Below are positions 39,288-45,263 of a stretch of 45,263 nucleotides of DNA, one piece after another. Origin of the DNA: Orenia metallireducens (GTDB taxonomy: Bacteria; Bacillota; Halanaerobiia; Halobacteroidales; Halobacteroidaceae); NCBI RefSeq assembly GCF_003001995.1, contig NZ_PVNB01000030.1:1-45263 (forward strand), given 5' to 3'. The notes below the pieces were generated by a model. It did no database searches. It was given only the letters and a program-made list of their open reading frames with translations, and was not told where the DNA came from. Positions within the stretch are counted from its first letter, which is position 1; every line of letters begins with the position of its first letter. The position numbers were made by a program, and so were the translations under genes.

Positions 39288-41441
39288 TTGAGTTTTAATA
39301 TAGAGAAGCAATTAGCCAAAGAGTTGAATCTAAAAGTTGGACAAGTTAAAAGAACAATTAATTTATTTGATAAAGGAAATACTATCCCTTTTATTGCTCG
39401 ATATAGAAAAGAGGTTACTGATAGTTTAGATGAAGAGCAATTAAGAGGTTTAGCAGAAAGATTAGATTATTTAAGAAGGCTTGAAGAGAGAAAAGAAGAG
39501 GTTATTAATTCGATTGATAAGCAGGAAAAATTAACAGAAGATTTAGAAATTAAAATTAGACAAGCTAGCCAACTTCAAGAGCTTGAAGACTTATATCGAC
39601 CCTATAAGCAGAAGAGAAAGACTAGAGCAACAAAGGCAAAAGAGCGAGGGCTAGAACCTTTAGCAGAGCTCTTCTTAAAGCAAGAATTGATTTTGGGTGA
39701 TGTTAAGGACCTAGCTAAAGAGTATGTAGATCCTGCAAAAGAGTTGGAAAGCATTGAAGAGGTATTACAAGGAGTTAGAGATATTATAGCTGAGTACATA
39801 GCTGATGATCCATATAGTAGAAGGACAGCTAGAAAGTTAACCTTTGAATATGGAAGTTTGGTATCTGAAGCAAAAGTTGAAGAGAGAACAGATTATGAAG
39901 TATATTATGATTATCAGGAAGGTATCAAGAAGGTACGCCCTCACAGTACGCTAGCGATTAATCGAGGAGAGAAGGAAGATGTTTTAAGGGTCAAAGTTGC
40001 TACTATTGATGAGAGTATCATAGACAAATTAAAGCAGAACTTTATCTTAGAAGAGTCTATCTTTACAAAAGAGATAGAAGAGGCTATTATTGATGCTTAT
40101 AATAGATTGGTTGCTCCTGCTATTGAAAGAGAGGTAAGAAGCCATTTAACGGAGCTGGCTGAGGAGCATGCGATTAATGTATTTGCCAAAAATTTAAGAA
40201 ATCTATTATTGCAGCCACCTTTATCTAAAGTAAGGGTTATGGCAATTGATCCTGGTTTTAGAACAGGTTCTAAGGTAAGCACTTTAGACGAATTTGGCAA
40301 ATTTATCTCCTATGATACCATCTATCCCCATCCCCCTCAAAAAAGATGGGATGAAGCTAAAGAGAAGTTAAGTGCCTTGGTTAAAAAGCATGATATAGAT
40401 ATAATTGCTATTGGAAATGGAACCGCCTCTCGAGAGACAGAGAGTTTAGTTGTCGAATTGATTGGAGAGTTATCAAGAGATTTAAAGTATATTATCGTCA
40501 ATGAAGCAGGGGCATCGGTCTATTCTGCTTCCAAACTGGCTGTTAAAGAGTTTCCTGATTTAGATGTATCGATAAGAGGTGCAATCTCCATTGGAAGAAG
40601 ACTGCAAGACCCTTTAGCAGAATTGGTCAAGATTGCTCCTAAGCATCTGGGGGTAGGAATGTATCAGCATGATGTGACAGAGTCTAGCTTAGAAGAGTCT
40701 CTAAAGGATGTAGTAGAATCTGTTGTAAACTATGTAGGAGTAGATTTAAATACAGCATCTAGTGCCTTGTTAGAATATGTTGCTGGAATTAATTCTAATG
40801 TTGCTAAGAATATAATAAAATATAGAGAAGAGAATGGCAAGTTTAAAAGTAGAGATGAATTAAAAGATGTTTATCGTTTAGGACCTAAGACCTTTACTCA
40901 AGCTGCAGGATTTTTAAAGATTAGAGAGGGTAATAATCCTCTAGATCAAACATTTATACATCCAGAATCCTATCATATAGCTGAAAAATTATTACACAGA
41001 TTAGATTTTGAGTTAGAAGACTTATCAAAGAAGGAAGTATTAAAGAGTTTGCAGGATAAGATAAAATCGTTAGATTTGAATGATTTAGTTGAAGAGTTAG
41101 AAGTTGGCTTACCAACATTAAAAGATATAGTCTCATCTTTAGCAAAACCTGATCGTGATCCACGAGAAGAGTTGCCTAAACCTATTTTCAGAACCGATGT
41201 CCTTAAATTTGAGGATTTAGAAGTAGGGATGGTATTGCAAGGTACTATACGTAATGTGGTGGATTTTGGAGCTTTTGTGGATATTGGAGTTAAACAAGAT
41301 GGGTTGGTTCATATTTCACAATTAAGTGATAAGTATATTAAAAACCCTTTAGATGTGGTGGCAGTAGGTGATATTGTTAGTGTTTCAATTTTAGAAATTG
41401 ATTCCCAAAGAGGTAGGATATCACTAACTATGAACTTTTAA
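39288..41441 (+). CDS. tex: Tex-family RNA-binding protein with S1 domain
   Basis: The 717-residue protein is a Tex/Spt6-like factor tied to transcription and RNA handling. In order: N-terminal helical Tex domain (QLAKELNLKVGQVKRTINLFDKGNTIPFIARYRKE), a YqgF/RuvC-like fold (VMAIDPGFRTGSKVSTLDEFG), helix-hairpin-helix region (NTASSALLEYVAGINSNVAKNIIKYREENGKF) and a C-terminal S1 domain (VLQGTIRNVVDFGAFVDIGVKQDGLVHISQLS). TTG at 39288 is chosen because TAGGAGG at 39274-39280 precedes it and it yields the family N-terminus. Tex is not part of the Bacillus cluster at this point; here it separates divIC from yabR, two genes that are neighbours there. Confidence 0.93.
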   Translation: MSFNIEKQLAKELNLKVGQVKRTINLFDKGNTIPFIARYRKEVTDSLDEEQLRGLAERLDYLRRLEERKEEVINSIDKQEKLTEDLEIKIRQASQLQELEDLYRPYKQKRKTRATKAKERGLEPLAELFLKQELILGDVKDLAKEYVDPAKELESIEEVLQGVRDIIAEYIADDPYSRRTARKLTFEYGSLVSEAKVEERTDYEVYYDYQEGIKKVRPHSTLAINRGEKEDVLRVKVATIDESIIDKLKQNFILEESIFTKEIEEAIIDAYNRLVAPAIEREVRSHLTELAEEHAINVFAKNLRNLLLQPPLSKVRVMAIDPGFRTGSKVSTLDEFGKFISYDTIYPHPPQKRWDEAKEKLSALVKKHDIDIIAIGNGTASRETESLVVELIGELSRDLKYIIVNEAGASVYSASKLAVKEFPDLDVSIRGAISIGRRLQDPLAELVKIAPKHLGVGMYQHDVTESSLEESLKDVVESVVNYVGVDLNTASSALLEYVAGINSNVAKNIIKYREENGKFKSRDELKDVYRLGPKTFTQAAGFLKIREGNNPLDQTFIHPESYHIAEKLLHRLDFELEDLSKKEVLKSLQDKIKSLDLNDLVEELEVGLPTLKDIVSSLAKPDRDPREELPKPIFRTDVLKFEDLEVGMVLQGTIRNVVDFGAFVDIGVKQDGLVHISQLSDKYIKNPLDVVAVGDIVSVSILEIDSQRGRISLTMNF

Positions 41442-41446
41442 ACTAT

Positions 41447-41475
41447 TTGACACTTGACAGATGATAGGATATAAT
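41447..41475 (+). promoter_or_regulatory. Consensus sigma-A promoter of yabR
   Basis: TTGACA (41447-41452), 17 bases, TATAAT (41470-41475). A second TTGACA overlaps at 41454 but gives too short a spacer. Confidence 0.85.
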
Positions 41476-41533
41476 GTAAGGGATTAATATACTTATAAAC
41501 ACATAAAATCTTATGAGGAGGAATTTTTTTAGC

Positions 41534-41905
41534 ATGTCAATTGAGGTTGGAAGTATTGTAAAAGGGGTAGTGACTGGGATCACCAAATTTGGAGCTTTTG
41601 TTGAATTAGATGGAGGTGAGAGCGGTCTAGTTCATATCTCTGAAGTAGCTGATGCTTATGTTAAAGATGTTAATAATTATTTAAAACTTAATGAAGAAAT
41701 TAATGTTAAGGTAATTTCTATTGGAAAAGATGGTAAAATAGGATTATCTATTAAACAATTATCTGAAGCTAATAAAAAAACTAAATTCACACAAGCACCT
41801 AAAAAGTCTTTTGATGATATGATGAGTGACTTTTTGAAAGAAAGTACTGAAAAACAACAAGATTTAAGACGTAGTTTAGATAAAAAAAGTGGTAATATAA
41901 GATAA
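41534..41905 (+). CDS. yabR: S1-domain RNA-binding protein YabR
   Basis: The 123 residues comprise one S1 domain at 1-72 (VGSIVKGVVTGITKFGAFVELDGGESGLVHISEVADAYVKDV) and a charged tail (SFDDMMSDFLKESTEKQQDLRRSLDKK). YabR-type proteins bind RNA and are general-stress or translation-linked in Gram-positives. The ATG at 41534 follows GAGGAGG at 41515-41521; an ATG at 41513 precedes the ribosome site and is not used. It closes the conserved mfd-to-yabR cluster and has its own consensus promoter. Confidence 0.9.
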   Translation: MSIEVGSIVKGVVTGITKFGAFVELDGGESGLVHISEVADAYVKDVNNYLKLNEEINVKVISIGKDGKIGLSIKQLSEANKKTKFTQAPKKSFDDMMSDFLKESTEKQQDLRRSLDKKSGNIR

Positions 41906-42035
41906 ATATAGATTTTTATAAATCAGTAGATTTTTAATAATGGGTAATCATTATTATAATTTATAATAGTAATATATAGATATATTCAAGCAATATATCT
42001 ATTGTATATAAAATTTACTGAATGACTGTTATTAG

Positions 42036-42066
42036 AACACCCTCAATTATTGGGGGTGTTTATTTA
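42036..42066 (+). terminator. Terminator after yabR
   Basis: AACACCC pairs with GGGTGTT around a ~10-base loop and is followed by TATTTAT. Confidence 0.72.
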
Positions 42067-42116
42067 TATTAGATAAGGGAGAATATAATATAATAAATTA
42101 TAAAAGGAGTGATTTG

Positions 42117-42683
42117 GTGGGGTATAATCAAAAAGATTTAGAGATATTAGAGAGACAATTAGGAAGAAAGCCAAGAAATCTAGTTGATATTATTAAAAGA
42201 TGCAAGGATGGGAGTCCACAGGTGGTAGTGACTGCACCTATTTTGGATAAGGGAGATAGTATAGGAATCTTTCCAACTACTTTATGGCTAACTTGTCCAG
42301 AATTAAATTATAGAATCGGAAAGTTAGAGAGCAGGGGCTTAGTCCAAGAGGTTCAAAATAAGATCTTAGGTGATAAGAAATTATCTAAGAGGTTAGCAGA
42401 AGCACACAAAGATTATGCTAACTATAGGATGAGTTTGGTTGAAGATGATAGGCTAGAAGATTTAAAAGAGAATAATCCAGGACAATATAAGGTCTTAAAA
42501 GAATCAGGTGTAGGTGGTATTTTAGAATTTGAAGGGATTAAGTGTTTACATACACATTTTGCCCAGTATTTGGTTGATGAGAAGAATCCAGTAGGAGAGA
42601 TGGTAGCCGAGTTATTGAAGAAAGAGTATGGGCAGATAGAGCCAGAAGAATGCTCTATGGGAGAAAGTTTAGAGGAGGAGTAA
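42117..42683 (+). CDS. DUF501 family protein
   Basis: The 188-residue soluble protein is of the DUF501 family: an N-terminal LERQLGRKPRNLVDIIKRCKDGSPQVVVTAPIL, a middle FPTTLWLTCPELNYRIGKLESRG and a C-terminal GGILEFEGIKCLHTHFAQYLVDEKNPVGE with conserved Cys-x-x-x-His. The family commonly sits next to ppx/gppA, as it does here, but its activity is unknown. AAGGAG at 42104-42109 best fits the GTG at 42117; TTG at 42114 is one codon earlier. The next gene starts 2 bases after its stop. Confidence 0.85.
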   Translation: MGYNQKDLEILERQLGRKPRNLVDIIKRCKDGSPQVVVTAPILDKGDSIGIFPTTLWLTCPELNYRIGKLESRGLVQEVQNKILGDKKLSKRLAEAHKDYANYRMSLVEDDRLEDLKENNPGQYKVLKESGVGGILEFEGIKCLHTHFAQYLVDEKNPVGEMVAELLKKEYGQIEPEECSMGESLEEE

Positions 42684-42685
42684 AG

Positions 42686-43573
42686 ATGAGAGTAGGCGCA
42701 ATTGATATTGGAACCAATTCAGTTCGACTGTTGATTGCTGAGCACAATAGTGGTGGCTTGAATAAATTAGTGAGTCAATTAAGAACTCCTAGATTAGGTG
42801 AAGGGATTCATCAGAGTGGATACTTAAAAGAGGAAGCTATCTTGAGAACTATTGAAGCTTTAAGAGAGTATAGAGAGATACTCAATGATTACAACGCTGA
42901 AGTTATAGCAGTAGCAACAAGTGCTGTTAGAGATGCTAAAAATCAGGATATATTCTTAGAAAGGGTTAAAGATGAGACTGGGATAGATATAAAGGTGATT
43001 AAAGGGACTGAAGAGGCTAAATTATCCTATTTAGGAGTTATATCGGCTATTGAAGATTTAAAAGATCAGGTTTTGGTTATTGACATTGGTGGTGGAAGTA
43101 CAGAGTTTATCTTTGGTAAATCTAAAGAGATAAGTGAATTTAATAGCATCAATCTTGGAGCAGTGAGATTAACAGAGAGTTATAATGAAAATGTGGAAGA
43201 TATGAGAAAAGAAGCTAAGAGGATGCTTGCTGATTTATTAAAAGATAGTAATGTAGAGCAATTAATAGGCGTTGGAGGTACTGTGACTACTCTGGTATCA
43301 ATTAGAGAAGAATTAGAGAGTTATGATTATAATTCTATTCATGGAGCTGACTTATCTAAAAGAGATATTATAAAGATATTAGATGATTTAAGTTTATTGT
43401 CTTTAAAAGAGAGAAGAGAGGTAATTGGCTTAGAGGCTAAAAGGGCAGATATAATTTTAGCAGGAATAGTCATACTCTTAGAGATAATGGAGGCAAGTGG
43501 ACAGGTTACAGTTAAGGTCAGTGATGATAGTATTTTAGAGGGAATAGTATATGATGCTATTAATAGAAAATAA
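42686..43573 (+). CDS. Ppx/GppA-family exopolyphosphatase or pppGpp phosphatase
   Basis: This is a 295-residue ASKHA-fold enzyme with the two phosphate loops AIDIGTNSVRLLIAE (4-18) and VIDIGGGSTEFIFG (about 133-146) plus GVGGTVTTLVS near residue 195. It hydrolyses inorganic polyphosphate or the 5'-phosphate of pppGpp; sequence alone cannot separate these. It is the short form without the C-terminal HD-like part. The ATG at 42686 is placed by GGAGGAG at 42673-42679; an upstream in-frame ATG lies inside the DUF501 gene. Coupled to DUF501 in a two-gene operon. Confidence 0.9.
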   Translation: MRVGAIDIGTNSVRLLIAEHNSGGLNKLVSQLRTPRLGEGIHQSGYLKEEAILRTIEALREYREILNDYNAEVIAVATSAVRDAKNQDIFLERVKDETGIDIKVIKGTEEAKLSYLGVISAIEDLKDQVLVIDIGGGSTEFIFGKSKEISEFNSINLGAVRLTESYNENVEDMRKEAKRMLADLLKDSNVEQLIGVGGTVTTLVSIREELESYDYNSIHGADLSKRDIIKILDDLSLLSLKERREVIGLEAKRADIILAGIVILLEIMEASGQVTVKVSDDSILEGIVYDAINRK

Positions 43574-43589
43574 TAATTAAAAGGGAGTG

Positions 43590-43614
43590 GGAAGCAACAG
43601 GCTTCCTTTTTTTT
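43590..43614 (+). terminator. Terminator after the ppx/gppA gene
   Basis: GGAAGC-AACAG-GCTTCC followed by eight T. Confidence 0.92.
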
Positions 43615-43691
43615 ATAAAAGAGGAAAATGTATAGTATATGATGATTTAAGGTAAAATATCATAAAAGCTATTAGAGAGGACACTTAGAAA

Positions 43692-44798
43692 ATGGGTGCT
43701 GAAAATACAACTATAAGTATACAGGAATTATTTATGTTAATGTTTTTATTTGAAATAGGAAGTACTACACTTTTTGCTTTAGGTATTGATGCTAAGCAAG
43801 ATGCTTGGCTTGTTATCTTAGTTGCTTTAATTATAGGTTTAGCCTTTATCTGGGTGTATACCGAACTTCAAAGAAAATTTCCTGAGCAAAATTATATAGA
43901 AATAATTATCTCTATCTTAGGAAGAGGTTTTGGAATACCGCTAGCTTTACTTTATGCAGTATATTGGCTTTGGCCTGCTGCTCGTAACCTTCGTGAATTT
44001 GGAGAGTTAATTACTATAGTAGCTTTGCCAGAGGAATCATTGGCAGCTATACTCTTTCTCTTTATTTTATTGAGTTTATATGTGCTTTTATCAGGAATAG
44101 AAGTATTAGGTCGTACTAGTTTGATTACCCTACCAATAGTTTTAATCTTTATGTTAAGTATATTTATCTTGATATATCTATCAGGAGTGGCAGATTTCAA
44201 TAATATCAGACCAATTATGGCTAATGGTATAAAGCCTGTTTTAAAGACTGCCTATCCAAATGTAGCTATATTTCCCTTTGGAGAGATATTAATCTGTTCT
44301 ATGTTCTGGTGTTATACAGAAGAGGAGAAACTGATACGTAAGACTGCTATGTTAGTTATTATCTTATCAGGTTTATTACTCTCATTTACTTTATTTTTTG
44401 ATGTCTCTGTTTTAGGAGATTATTATACCTCTGTAACTAGAATACCATTATTACGAATTATTAGAGTAGTAGATGTGGGCATACTAACAAATATTGATAT
44501 TATAGGTATAGTTATTATCTTTCTTGGTGGCTTTTATAAGATGTCTATCTTCTTATATGGTGTTGCTAGAGTAGTTGCTACAGTATTTAATGTGAAGAAC
44601 TATTCAAGATTACTTACTATTACAGGTTTCTTTCTATTGTGGGTTGCAATTGTTTTTGAACCAAGTTATGTATTTCATCGTTGGATGACACCTTTTGATA
44701 CAAATTATTTCTATATTACATTCTTACATATTATCCCACTATTATTGCTTTTTATTAATTGGATAAAAGAAAGGATCAATATATTATCAGAGGGATAG
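43692..44798 (+). CDS. GerKB/GerAB-type spore germination permease
   Basis: The 368-residue protein has ten predicted membrane spans of the endospore-germination subgroup of APC permeases (TISIQELFMLMFLFEIGSTTLFALGIDAKQDAWLVILVALIIGL..., LYAVYWLWPAARNLREFGELI, NVAIFPFGEILICSMFW). B subunits of Ger receptors bind the germinant amino acid or sugar and trigger release of dipicolinate. The A and C subunit genes that usually flank it are not present, so it is an orphan B-type protein. The ribosome site is weak (AGAGAGGA at 43673-43680), which is usual for low-abundance Ger proteins. Confidence 0.85.
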   Translation: MGAENTTISIQELFMLMFLFEIGSTTLFALGIDAKQDAWLVILVALIIGLAFIWVYTELQRKFPEQNYIEIIISILGRGFGIPLALLYAVYWLWPAARNLREFGELITIVALPEESLAAILFLFILLSLYVLLSGIEVLGRTSLITLPIVLIFMLSIFILIYLSGVADFNNIRPIMANGIKPVLKTAYPNVAIFPFGEILICSMFWCYTEEEKLIRKTAMLVIILSGLLLSFTLFFDVSVLGDYYTSVTRIPLLRIIRVVDVGILTNIDIIGIVIIFLGGFYKMSIFLYGVARVVATVFNVKNYSRLLTITGFFLLWVAIVFEPSYVFHRWMTPFDTNYFYITFLHIIPLLLLFINWIKERINILSEG

Positions 44799-44839
44799 TT
44801 CAGATATGAAAATATATTCACAGAGGATTGATATTAAAA

Positions 44840-45004
44840 ATGTTTATTATTCAATATTTAGAGCAATTGTTGGAAGGACGTGGATTTTTTGCTTCTTTTC
44901 TTGTAATTTCTGGTTGGATTTATGTGTTTATTTTAATAGGTATCCTTATTTTCTATATTTTTTTATATTTTACTCAAGTGATTTTGAATATTATCAAGAG
45001 ATAA
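44840..45004 (+). CDS. 54-residue membrane protein after the germination permease
   Basis: The short ORF starts MFIIQYLEQLLEGRGFFAS, then one long or two short hydrophobic helices (FLVISGWIYVFILIGILIFY and following), ending ILNIIKR. AGAGG at 44822-44826 is a modest ribosome site. A larger overlapping frame (44806-45012) has an unlikely aromatic-rich composition, so this frame is preferred. It may be a small partner of the germination permease, comparable to the small D-type subunits of some Ger operons, but that is inference. Confidence 0.5.
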   Translation: MFIIQYLEQLLEGRGFFASFLVISGWIYVFILIGILIFYIFLYFTQVILNIIKR

Positions 45005-45098
45005 AGTTATAATAGAGAGTAAAAGTTAGTTATTAGCAGTAATGCACATTAATAAAGAGCTAAACTAGTTTAATGTCGATATTTTGCTTGTTGATTTG

Positions 45099-45127
45099 TT
45101 GACTAATTAGTTATGATATCATATAAT
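45099..45127 (+). promoter_or_regulatory. Sigma-A promoter of tRNA-Leu
   Basis: TTGACT (45099-45104), 17 bases, TATAAT (45122-45127), about 43 bases before the tRNA. Confidence 0.88.
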
Positions 45128-45169
45128 AGCTATTGTCGTTTGAGGAAATTATCTTCAAACAAGTGATTT

Positions 45170-45258
45170 GCCGAGGTGGCGGAATAGGCAGACGCACCGG
45201 ACTTAAAATCCGGTGGGATTTAACTCCCGTGTCGGTTCGAGTCCGACCCTCGGTACCA
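45170..45258 (+). tRNA. tRNA-Leu (UAA anticodon)
   Basis: A complete cloverleaf: acceptor GCCGAGG with CCTCGGT, D arm with GGCGGAATAGGCAGACGC, anticodon stem CCGGA/TCCGG with loop CTTAAAA (anticodon TAA at 45204-45206), a long type II variable arm (GGGA/TCCC), T loop GTTCGAGTC and an encoded CCA end at 45256-45258. In Bacillus tRNA genes also follow yabR before spoIIE. Confidence 0.97.
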
Positions 45259-45263
45259 TCTTT

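Noticed and set aside
44806-45012. 68-codon frame after the germination permease
   Set aside because: Composition is dominated by Phe, Tyr and Cys without a pattern; the overlapping 54-residue frame at 44840 is a more credible membrane peptide.

Overview
The window is AT-rich DNA from an endospore-forming, anaerobic-type Firmicute. The evidence is spoVT, spoVB, yabP/yabQ and a GerKB-type germination permease, together with Rex, strong AGGAGG ribosome sites and many TTG/GTG starts. The style fits the halophilic Halanaerobiales/Halobacteroidaceae, but that placement is inference. Nearly every gene is on the + strand; one antiporter at 6579-7760 is on the - strand.

Layout. (1) 1-5177: the left half of the conserved mfd-spoVT-yabM(spoVB)-yabN(mazG) cluster. 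mfd is broken at about position 90 by what looks like the end of an insertion sequence. (2) 5179-9950: dacF, a cation:proton antiporter behind a fluoride riboswitch, a SpoIID-domain lipoprotein, a PPC/DUF296 protein and two microproteins (MetS-like, and a 26-aa membrane peptide). (3) 10107-23586: an aldarate (glucarate/galactarate) catabolic island. It holds a CdaR regulator, a TctC-TctB-TctA tripartite transporter, glucarate dehydratase, glycerate kinase, a DapA-superfamily lyase, tartronate semialdehyde reductase, a LarA-family racemase, galactarate dehydratase and a second, 97% identical tartronate semialdehyde reductase. Together these would take either aldarate to 5-keto-4-deoxyglucarate, then to pyruvate plus tartronate semialdehyde, then glycerate, then 2-phosphoglycerate. 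(4) 23813-31024: a compact same-strand run of DUF362, Rex, an AEC carrier, a CPA2 antiporter, a ParB-like zinc-ribbon protein, an internally duplicated DUF1576 membrane protein, a small unknown protein and a D-2-hydroxyacid dehydrogenase. (5) 31025-37936: repeats, a small ORF behind a consensus promoter and Fur-like box, phosphoglucomutase, two LacI regulators (the second behind twin operators) and an orphan MsmX-type ATPase. (6) 38078-45258: the right half of the sporulation/division cluster, yabP-yabQ-divIC-(tex)-yabR, then DUF501, Ppx/GppA, a GerKB-like permease, a 54-aa membrane peptide and tRNA-Leu(UAA).

Regions 2-5 (about 33 kb) therefore sit between two halves of a cluster that is contiguous in Bacillus. 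The most interesting items are the aldarate island (duplicated reductase, embedded LarA homologue, DapA-type protein in place of the GarL aldolase), the fluoride-riboswitch antiporter, a family of palindromic intergenic repeats with shared ends (1856-1963, 6421-6533, degenerate at 31086-31238, related hairpin at 39218-39262), and the small Fur-box-linked ORF at 31441. All functions are assigned by reading motifs and family resemblance; no database search was run.
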